Assembly (NCBI GenBank): GCA_026395195.1
Contig: JAPLZD010000069.1
Location: 1 to 11,612 of the forward strand
Origin: Candidatus Staskawiczbacteria bacterium
GTDB lineage: Bacteria > Patescibacteriota > Minisyncoccia > Minisyncoccales > Staskawiczbacteraceae
DNA: 11,612 bases
Direction of reading: 5' to 3'
Shown: positions 1 through 4,697 of the stretch, in pieces
How positions within the stretch are numbered: position 1 is the first letter of the stretch
How the letters are laid out: each line of letters starts with the position of its first letter
Made by a program: the position numbers and the translations under genes
Notes under the pieces: model-generated
Database searches by the model: none
What the model was told of the DNA's origin: nothing
Seen by the model: only the letters and a program-made list of their open reading frames with translations

Positions 1-143
1 AGAAGTTGCTCTCTGTAATTGCTCATTATAGCTGACAATCTTCGACAAGAGCTGATCAGATCCAGGTCCATTGCGCGGGCCTTCGTTGCCAGCGAAGCCA
101 AGGTATCCACCAACACTTCGTCTGTCGCTTCTTCGGGGCTCAT
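1..143 (-). CDS. Partial protein of unknown function (N-terminal 47 residues)
   Basis: The reading frame starts at an ATG (143..141) and stays open to the window edge, so the C-terminus is missing. The 47 visible residues start MSPEEATDEVLVDTLASLAT and look helical and soluble, with no signal peptide or membrane segment. I do not recognise the family. The start is well supported by a near-ideal Shine-Dalgarno (GGAGGTGA) three bases upstream. The gene lies 40 bases downstream of the tRNA pair with no terminator in between, so it is probably co-transcribed with them. The first 120 bases are about 50% GC, clearly richer than most of the window, as is purN. Function cannot be inferred from this fragment. 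Confidence 0.7.
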   Translation of the reverse strand, partial: MSPEEATDEVLVDTLASLATKARAMDLDLISSCRRLSAIMSNYREQL

Positions 144-146
144 GCG

Positions 147-154
147 TCACCTCC
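147..154 (-). promoter_or_regulatory. Strong Shine-Dalgarno for the partial left-edge gene
   Basis: The minus strand reads GGAGGTGA, then CGC, then ATG. This is an almost complete anti-16S match and fixes the start of the partial gene. Most other genes in the window have no recognisable Shine-Dalgarno, so this one stands out. Confidence 0.75.
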
Positions 155-183
155 GTGGTTAAGTAGTTAATCAACGAGCGAAG

Positions 184-260
184 TGGAGCCGATAGGATTT
201 GAACCTACATATTCCACCCTGCTTTCGCAGGGGTGCTGTCCTATATCAGCTTACGGCCCC
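184..260 (-). tRNA. tRNA-like gene with aberrant anticodon arm; anticodon not assignable
   Basis: The 77-base minus-strand sequence has a full 7-bp acceptor stem (GGGGCCG with CGGCTCC, one G-T pair) and discriminator A. The D arm is perfect (GCTG/CAGC with an 8-base loop containing GG), and the T arm is GTAGG, loop TTCAAAT, CCTAT. CCA is not encoded. The anticodon arm is abnormal: CACCC-C-TGC, then GAAA, then GCA-GGGTG, a hairpin with one bulged C and a GNRA-type tetraloop (215..235). The string CTGCGAA would be a canonical Arg(GCG) loop, but CCC/GGG pairing then leaves four extra bases in the loop. Three bases instead of two join the acceptor and D stems. It may be a rare tRNA with a tiny insertion, a non-decoding tRNA-like RNA, or a decayed gene. 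It lies 10 bases downstream of tRNA-Pro and shares its promoter. Confidence 0.6.
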
Positions 261-270
261 AACGGATAAA

Positions 271-348
271 TCGGGGTGGCAGGGCTCGAACCTACAACCT
301 CTCCGCGCCAAGCGGAGCACTCTACCTAAACTTTTGAGCTACACCCCG
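271..348 (-). tRNA. tRNA-Pro (anticodon TGG), with unusual loop bases
   Basis: The 78-base minus-strand gene folds as a full cloverleaf: acceptor CGGGGTG with CACCCCG and discriminator A (C1-G72 is typical of bacterial proline tRNA), D stem GCTC/GAGT, anticodon stem CTCCG/CGGAG, and T arm GTAGG, loop TTCGAGC, CCTGC. The seven-base loop CTTGGCG places TGG at positions 34 to 36, which reads proline codons. Two things are odd. Position 37 is C, where proline tRNAs normally have the G that TrmD methylates, and the D loop is long (13 bases, with an AAAA run). CCA is not encoded. The gene sits 21 bases downstream of the -10 box of a strong promoter and is first in the tRNA unit. Confidence 0.82.
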
Positions 349-368
349 ATTAAGAAACTATTGAAATA

Positions 369-397
369 ATAATATAAAATAAAAAAGGCCCTGTCAA
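369..397 (-). promoter_or_regulatory. Sigma-70 type promoter for the tRNA pair and the left-edge gene
   Basis: The minus strand has a perfect -35 box TTGACA (397..392), a 17-base spacer, and a -10 box TATTAT (374..369). The predicted start of transcription is near 362, about 14 bases before the mature 5' end of tRNA-Pro. This is the best vegetative promoter in the window, as expected for a stable-RNA operon. Confidence 0.8.
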
Positions 398-425
398 TCC
401 AGAACCACATTTCCTGTAAGGAAAT

Positions 426-462
426 AAAAAGCCACCCGTTAGTAAGTCTGGGGCGGCTTTTT
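426..462 (-). terminator. Intrinsic terminator of the 63-residue membrane protein gene
   Basis: The minus strand reads AAAAAGCC-G-CCC, a 13-base loop, then GGG-T-GGCTTTTT, so a stem is flanked by A and T runs. It begins ten bases after the TAA at 474..472. The symmetry would let it work on the plus strand as well, but there is no plus-strand gene to end here. A second small hairpin (TTTCC/GGAAA, 410..424) follows without a T run. Confidence 0.75.
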
Positions 463-471
463 GAAATTTTT

Positions 472-663
472 TTATTTGTGATTGTGGTCGCAGTGGTCAT
501 GATGCCATCCGCACATTGGACAATCTTTTTTTATTATCATTTTAATTCCAAGCGCAAGAAAAAGTATTGCCCAGAAAAATGACCAAAAATTTCCAACAAT
601 AATTCCCATGGCATTCAAAAGCATGAGAATACCTATAACTATAAAAACAATTGCTAAAAACAT
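472..663 (-). CDS. Small two-helix membrane protein with a Cys/His-rich C-terminal tail
   Basis: The gene encodes 63 residues. Two hydrophobic segments (about residues 2-23 and 27-44) form a helical hairpin similar to the short LiaF/DUF5668-type transmembrane region; this family link is tentative. The last 16 residues, CPMCGWHHDHCDHNHK, hold three Cys (48, 51, 58) and five His (54, 55, 57, 60, 62), a dense set of likely metal ligands after a CxxC. The sequence suggests a membrane-anchored metal-binding tail, perhaps for Zn, Cu or Ni; the metal and the biological role are unknown. The ATG at 663 has no clear Shine-Dalgarno, but an extended -10 promoter lies just upstream. A terminator follows, so this is a single-gene unit between purN and the tRNAs. 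Confidence 0.75.
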   Translation of the reverse strand: MFLAIVFIVIGILMLLNAMGIIVGNFWSFFWAILFLALGIKMIIKKDCPMCGWHHDHCDHNHK

Positions 664-689
664 TTTTATTAGGTTAATAATATTAATTT

Positions 690-698
690 ATTATACCA
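690..698 (-). promoter_or_regulatory. Extended -10 promoter for the 63-residue membrane protein gene
   Basis: The minus strand carries TGGTATAAT, a perfect -10 box with the TGn extension, 26 bases upstream of the ATG at 663. The -35 region is only a T run shared with the purN terminator, which fits an extended -10 promoter. Confidence 0.65.
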
Positions 699-712
699 TG
701 GCGCTACAAAAT

Positions 713-738
713 AAAAAAGCCCGAGTATTCACTCAAGC
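713..738 (-). terminator. Intrinsic terminator overlapping the purN stop codon
   Basis: The minus strand reads GCTTGAGT, loop GAAT, ACTCGGGC, then six T. The 8-bp stem has two G-T pairs. The TGA stop of the formyltransferase gene (731..729) straddles the end of the left arm and the loop, so the gene and its terminator overlap. This is the only convincing terminator found for the long minus-strand cluster to its right. Confidence 0.82.
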
Positions 739-1400
739 CTGTTGCGGAGAAACTGATAGCCTTCGGGCAGGCGTAGACTTTTCGGGTCAACGCCGTCCCA
801 GGAAATTTGGCCTTGGCAAACAAGGTTTGTAATTCGCGGCTGGAAGTAATGCTCCATCCAATTCACGCGTTGGCCTAATGTTTCGGGCGTGTCCGTTGGC
901 AGAATGGTAACCGGAATGCGAAAAAAGACAGGACCTTGGTCGTACTCTTCGGTTACAAAGTGCATTGACACTGCCGACCGAATTTCTTCGTCCTCCTTTC
1001 GCGCATCCAAATACGCGCGCAGAACTGCTTCGTGCACATGGTGGCCGTACATTCCTTTGCCGCCAAACCATGGCAGAGGCCCGGGGTGGACATTGAAAGT
1101 TATACGCGGGTCCAAACCCACGGCTTGCTTCAACCAACCGGAAAGTGCGATAAAGTCGGGCTTGTAAAATTGTACAACCGATTTGTACTCCAGCCTCGTC
1201 CATATTCCGTCAAATCCCGAAAATGGTACGGCCAAGCGCAAAGCCCTTTCTCGCACGCCGCCATTGAGATGGTTGGATACAACGGCGACAATGTCAGCAT
1301 CAAGAATTTCGTTTCTCGATGCTTCAGCCATTTTTTCAAAGCCAGAACCGCCTCCATTTTTAGAGCCAGATGCAAAAACCAGGAGTCTTGGCCTTGCCAT
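729..1400 (-). CDS. purN: PurN-like phosphoribosylglycinamide formyltransferase
   Basis: The 223-residue protein belongs to the formyltransferase fold family (GART/PurN), whose members transfer a formyl group from 10-formyltetrahydrofolate to GAR in purine synthesis. Visible hallmarks are an N-terminal Rossmann-like start with SGS (11-13), the catalytic pair Asn103-x-His105 in FNVHPGPLP, and Asp154 in EEYDQGP, which match Asn106, His108 and Asp144 of E. coli PurN. The length is close to the usual 190-215. The loop FGGKGMYGHHVHEAV differs from E. coli PurN, so another formyl acceptor within this fold is possible. The ATG at 1400 has a good Shine-Dalgarno. The gene is last in the cluster, 47 bases after the FKBP gene, and ends in a terminator. 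A 120-base sample is about 53% GC, well above its neighbours. Confidence 0.85.
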   Translation of the reverse strand: MARPRLLVFASGSKNGGGSGFEKMAEASRNEILDADIVAVVSNHLNGGVRERALRLAVPFSGFDGIWTRLEYKSVVQFYKPDFIALSGWLKQAVGLDPRITFNVHPGPLPWFGGKGMYGHHVHEAVLRAYLDARKEDEEIRSAVSMHFVTEEYDQGPVFFRIPVTILPTDTPETLGQRVNWMEHYFQPRITNLVCQGQISWDGVDPKSLRLPEGYQFLRNRLE

Positions 1401-1405
1401 AAATT

Positions 1406-1411
1406 TCTCCT
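1406..1411 (-). promoter_or_regulatory. Shine-Dalgarno of purN
   Basis: The minus strand reads AGGAGA five bases before the ATG at 1400, an ordinary strong site. It confirms that start and contrasts with the near absence of such sites before most upstream genes. Confidence 0.7.
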
Positions 1412-1447
1412 ATTGTTTGGGTTGTAAGGTGCGAAGTTTTTGAGGTT

Positions 1448-1903
1448 TTACTTTCCGTTTATGGAAACCATTGTAATTTCGAAAATCAATGTTGCGTTTG
1501 CCGGGATAGTCGGCGGACGCCCATTCGGCCCATAAGCCAGTTCGGGCGGAATTGTCAGTCTTCTTTTTTCTCCAGCTTTCATTCCCAAAAGCCCTAGCTC
1601 CCATCCTTGTATAACCATATTTTGCCCCAAAGTATAAGGAAATGGCATTACATGTCCAAAAGATGGGTCAACCGATGAATCAAATTTTGTGCCATCTGCC
1701 AAAGTTCCGGTATAATCTACTGTTATATTGTCGCCAACTTTCGCACCCTCGCCTGTCCCCTGCTGTAAAATTTCAACTTTCATGCCCTGATTTTGATTTT
1801 GCATATTTTGATTTAAAGTTGCCTTTGGCTGAACCAAAAAATAAACTCCGCCGGCTATTATGATTAATATTATTACTGAAACTATTACAAAAGTTTTATT
1901 CAT
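1448..1903 (-). CDS. Membrane-anchored FKBP-type peptidyl-prolyl isomerase
   Basis: From the ATG at 1903 the protein has 151 residues. One N-terminal hydrophobic helix (about 4-24) anchors it, a Gln/Asn-rich linker (31-40) follows, and a single FKBP domain fills about 41-148. Residues lining the prolyl isomerase pocket are conserved relative to FKBP12: Tyr64, Phe74, Asp75, Phe88, Val97-Ile98, Trp101, Tyr124 and Phe141. An active enzyme is expected, probably acting on exported proteins outside the membrane. A GTG at 1915 would add four residues; neither start has a Shine-Dalgarno, and I prefer the ATG because the signal anchor then starts MNK. The position just after the exporter genes and a DUF5666-like protein fits a role in folding envelope or secreted proteins. 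Confidence 0.88.
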   Translation of the reverse strand: MNKTFVIVSVIILIIIAGGVYFLVQPKATLNQNMQNQNQGMKVEILQQGTGEGAKVGDNITVDYTGTLADGTKFDSSVDPSFGHVMPFPYTLGQNMVIQGWELGLLGMKAGEKRRLTIPPELAYGPNGRPPTIPANATLIFEITMVSINGK

Positions 1904-1928
1904 AATTTGTCGCACAATAAAATTAATA

Positions 1929-2345
1929 TTATTGACCGGGCCTATTTTGTCCGGCTGGCCTTATTTGTATTGATTGAGCCGTCACGCTTCCGTCAGAATT
2001 TGTTGTGCCGGTCACGCTCACCAATGTGCCCGTTGATAGATCTGCAGAAGTGCCAGTTGCAGATTTGTTGATTTTTGTTGCGTCGGAATAAAAAATAATT
2101 TTTGACCCGTTGTTTTGCATTTTTAGAGTTATGCTTGTGTCGTCTTTGGAAATAATATCTCCCGAAATAAAGCTTGAGCCGTTAGCTCCTGGCCTGTTAA
2201 TTTTTGTTTGAAAATTTCCTCCTGCAAAACCTGCTGACCTTGCTTGATTTTTGCCGTAAAGCATTCCGCCGTAAAAAGCTCCGCCAATGATAACAACTAA
2301 AACAACTGCCGATATCGCATAAATTGTTCTAATTTTTTTGTCCAT
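1929..2345 (-). CDS. Membrane-anchored DUF5666-like protein
   Basis: The 138-residue protein has a positively charged start (MDKKIR), one transmembrane helix (about 9-30), a Gly/Asn/Ser-rich linker, and one extracytoplasmic beta-rich domain (about 58-130). The domain has the DUF5666 style: SGDIISKDDTSITLKM, then a T-x-I segment (DATKINKS), ADLSTGTLVSVTGT and a final DGSVTAQSIQIRP strand. Members are small OB-like beta-barrel domains of unknown biochemical role. A second protein of the same layout is encoded at 6040..6531, so the MacAB-type exporter genes are flanked by two such proteins. The 53-base gap upstream contains a perfect AT palindrome (2359..2372), but no convincing promoter or terminator. 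There is no visible Shine-Dalgarno. Confidence 0.75.
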   Translation of the reverse strand: MDKKIRTIYAISAVVLVVIIGGAFYGGMLYGKNQARSAGFAGGNFQTKINRPGANGSSFISGDIISKDDTSITLKMQNNGSKIIFYSDATKINKSATGTSADLSTGTLVSVTGTTNSDGSVTAQSIQIRPAGQNRPGQ

Positions 2346-2398
2346 GTTTTTATTTTTTAAATAATATTATTTTATTTTTAGCGTAGCGATACTATTTT

Positions 2399-3631
2399 TT
2401 ATTCGTAGCGCAATGCTTCAATCGGATTTAATTTTGCAGCTCGTTTTGCGGGGTAATATCCAAAAATTATTCCAATGCCGGCAGAAACCGCAACTGCCAG
2501 AATTATTGACATTAGCGAAACGCTGGTTTGATATAAATTAAAATATTTTACTCCCCAGGAAATTATCCAGCCTAAAAAAACTCCTACTATTCCGCCGGAA
2601 AATGTCAGGACAACTGCTTCTGTTAAAAATTGGGATGTGATATCTTTGGCTTTTGCTCCAATTGCTTTTCTAAGCCCGATTTCCCTTGTCCTTTCCGTAA
2701 CTGTTGTAAGCATCATGTTCATAATTCCAATTCCTCCGACAAGCAGAGAAATTCCCGCAATTGCTCCAAGTAAAATTGTGAGTGTTTGGCTTACACTGGA
2801 AATACTGGATAAAATGTCGGCCTGGTTTTGCACAGTAAAATCGGCCGAAGTTGCGTCGGCGATATTGTGACGGGCTAGCAATAAACTTGTGATATCGTTC
2901 TGCGCACTTGTCATCAAATTGGAATCGCTAATTTGCAAATCAATTTCCGACAGATATTTATTCCCCGACAAATATCTTTGAGAAACTGTGTATGGAATAT
3001 AAATTCTGTCGTCTTGGTTTTGAAATCCGGTTCCGCCTTTTGCAGCCGTAACCCCAACAACCTTAAATTCTATTTTGTTTATTTTTATTGTCTGCCCAAT
3101 TGCATCGCTGGCAGCCGCGTCTTCACCAAATAAATCTGTTACAACTGTTGGGCCGATTACCGCCACCTTTGAAATATTTTCTACATCTTGGGTGGTAACG
3201 AAAACACCCTGATCAATACTTAAATTTCTGACCGATGTATAGGCGTCGCTTGTCCCCATTACTGACGTGTTTGTGTTGTTTCCTTTATAGACCACCTGAT
3301 ACCTTCCCGAGACTTCCGGCGCCATGTATTGTACCGACGACACCTGGCTTGCTATTGCATTAGCATCATCAAGAGTGAGCGATTGTGCTGTTCCTCCTGC
3401 CGAGCGCGCTGAATATCCAAAACTTCTTGTAGCTCCGGGCGTAATCATTAATAAATTTGAGCCGGTTGATTCAATGCTGGTCTTAATTGATGAAGTTGCC
3501 CCCTGCCCCACAGACACCATCACAATAACCGAACTTATTCCAATTACAATGCCTAAAATTGTCAGGCCTGTCCTGGCTTTGTTTGATAATAATGCCAGAA
3601 ATGTTTCTTCTAATGTGTCTGTTAGTTTCAT
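2399..3631 (-). CDS. macB: MacB-type ABC transporter permease
   Basis: From the ATG at 3631 the protein has 410 residues. The layout is that of MacB permeases: an N-terminal cytoplasmic helix, TM1 (about 20-42), a long extracytoplasmic MacB_PCD domain (about 45-270), and an FtsX domain with three C-terminal helices. The conserved FtsX motif is visible after the second helix (TERTREIGLRKAIGAKAKDI). It would work with the ATPase encoded just upstream and the periplasmic adaptor before it; substrates of this class include peptides, lipoproteins and antimicrobials, and none can be named here. A GTG at 3661 would add ten residues overlapping the ATPase gene. I prefer the ATG because it follows the ATPase TGA by one base and AAGGTG lies just before it, which suggests translational coupling. 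ATPase and permease are separate chains, unlike E. coli MacB. Confidence 0.88.
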   Translation of the reverse strand: MKLTDTLEETFLALLSNKARTGLTILGIVIGISSVIVMVSVGQGATSSIKTSIESTGSNLLMITPGATRSFGYSARSAGGTAQSLTLDDANAIASQVSSVQYMAPEVSGRYQVVYKGNNTNTSVMGTSDAYTSVRNLSIDQGVFVTTQDVENISKVAVIGPTVVTDLFGEDAAASDAIGQTIKINKIEFKVVGVTAAKGGTGFQNQDDRIYIPYTVSQRYLSGNKYLSEIDLQISDSNLMTSAQNDITSLLLARHNIADATSADFTVQNQADILSSISSVSQTLTILLGAIAGISLLVGGIGIMNMMLTTVTERTREIGLRKAIGAKAKDITSQFLTEAVVLTFSGGIVGVFLGWIISWGVKYFNLYQTSVSLMSIILAVAVSAGIGIIFGYYPAKRAAKLNPIEALRYE

Positions 3632-3632
3632 T

Positions 3633-4325
3633 TCACCTTTTTTTATGGTCTTTAGAGTCACTCACCACGAGCCCGTCTTTAAGAAAAATAATTCTGTCAG
3701 CGTGTTCAGCTACGTCGTGTTCGTGAGTGATAAGAATAATTGTTCTGCCGTGTTCTTTGTTGAGTTTTCTGAAAGTTTCCAAAACTATTTCACCGGTTTT
3801 TGAATCCAAATTTCCTGTCGGCTCATCGGCTAAAATTAAAGTCGGATTGTTAACTAATGCCCTGGCAATCGCAACTCTTTGGATTTGTCCGCCGGATAAT
3901 TGGTTAGACAAGTGCCCGAAATATTCTTCGTCTAAGCTGGCCGCCTTCAAGGCTTCTTTTGCTCTTTTTTCCCTCTCTTCTCTTGCCATACCCTCATAAA
4001 CCAACGGCAGAGATACATTTCTTATCGCAGTCGCTCTAGGTAAAAGGTTAAAAGCCTGAAAGACAAAACCAATTTTGTCTTTTCTTATGTCGGCTAACTC
4101 GTCTTCGCTTAAAGCGGAAACATCTTTTCCGTCTAAAATATATATCCCGCTTGTCGGAGTGTCTAACGCTCCCAAAATGTGCATCAAGGTTGATTTTCCG
4201 GAACCGGACGGCCCCATAATTGCCACAAATTCCCCGTCTTTTATTGTAAAACTCACTCCAGACAAAGCCCGGAACCCAACAGTTCCTGTTTGATAAATTT
4301 TTACTATGTTTTTAATTTCAATCAT
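3633..4325 (-). CDS. MacB/LolD-type ABC transporter ATPase
   Basis: The 230-residue protein is a complete nucleotide-binding subunit. It has Walker A GPSGSGKST (38-46), the Q-loop Gln90 in FVFQAFNLLP, signature LSGGQ (143-147), Walker B LILADEP with catalytic Glu168, a D-loop (GNLD) and the H-loop His201 in LITHEHD. The AFNLLP and LADEPTGNLD segments are typical of the LolD/MacB/FtsE group, which drives mechanotransmission type VII exporters with no substrate path through the membrane helices. It acts as a dimer on the cytoplasmic side with the permease encoded directly downstream (one base between TGA and ATG). The ATG at 4325 lies five bases after the adaptor stop codon, so the genes are tightly coupled. 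Confidence 0.93.
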   Translation of the reverse strand: MIEIKNIVKIYQTGTVGFRALSGVSFTIKDGEFVAIMGPSGSGKSTLMHILGALDTPTSGIYILDGKDVSALSEDELADIRKDKIGFVFQAFNLLPRATAIRNVSLPLVYEGMAREEREKRAKEALKAASLDEEYFGHLSNQLSGGQIQRVAIARALVNNPTLILADEPTGNLDSKTGEIVLETFRKLNKEHGRTIILITHEHDVAEHADRIIFLKDGLVVSDSKDHKKR

Positions 4326-4330
4326 TTTAT

Positions 4331-4669
4331 TTATGGAGGTCCGCCGGTTCCTCCGCCCATTAAGTTTTGGGTCGCTCGTGTTGTTGCAGCAGTTTTTGTA
4401 CTAGTGATTGTTCTGGTTACAACTTGGTCGCCTTCTGCCAATCCGCTGGTAATTTGTGTACTTGTGTCGTCTGCAACTCCAATTTCAACTGTTTTTTGTG
4501 TCGGCGCCACAGTCGAGCTAAATCCTTGGCTGGCTGTTGAGCTCGTTAAATCTTGTTTTTGGCTTAAAACCAAAACGTAATGACTTCCGTTTTTTGTTTT
4601 GACGGCGCTATTCGGCACTGTTAAAACATTTTGCTGGGTATCCGTAATAATGTTGGCGCTTGCACTCAT
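4331..4669 (-). CDS. C-terminal part of the frameshifted periplasmic adaptor (MacA/HlyD family)
   Basis: This frame encodes the missing end of the adaptor that stops at 4698. Homology runs past the first ATG back to GAT at 4699..4697, giving DTQDDRVKPGMSASANII, the usual end of the beta-barrel domain of MacA-like proteins. The membrane-proximal segment follows (LTVPNSAVKTKNGSHYVLVL), and then a Ser/Thr-rich tail ending GGGTGGPP. Those first ten residues lie upstream of the ATG at 4669, which has no Shine-Dalgarno and falls inside a conserved motif (KPGMSA). It is therefore unlikely to be a natural start. Read with a one-base shift at 4700, the two parts give one 562-residue protein. The stop is five bases before the ATPase start. 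Confidence 0.75.
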   Translation of the reverse strand: MSASANIITDTQQNVLTVPNSAVKTKNGSHYVLVLSQKQDLTSSTASQGFSSTVAPTQKTVEIGVADDTSTQITSGLAEGDQVVTRTITSTKTAATTRATQNLMGGGTGGPP

Positions 4670-4697
4670 ACCAGGCTTTACTCTGTCGTCTTGAGTA

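Noticed and set aside
184..260. tmRNA acceptor half or selenocysteine tRNA
   Set aside because: The 77 bases contain a complete D arm and a short variable region, with no tag reading frame nearby, no 8-bp acceptor and no long variable arm.
410..424. Second terminator hairpin TTTCC/GGAAA
   Set aside because: The stem is only 5 bp and AT-rich, and no T run follows on the minus strand; the terminator just before it is enough.
889..1443. Plus-strand open frames opposite purN
   Set aside because: They are shadows of purN, which has catalytic residues, a Shine-Dalgarno and a terminator; the plus-strand translations show no domain pattern.
4331..4669. The adaptor C-terminal frame as an independent 112-residue gene
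   Set aside because: Its ATG lies inside the conserved KPGMSA stretch, it has no Shine-Dalgarno, and homology continues upstream to the frameshift at 4700.
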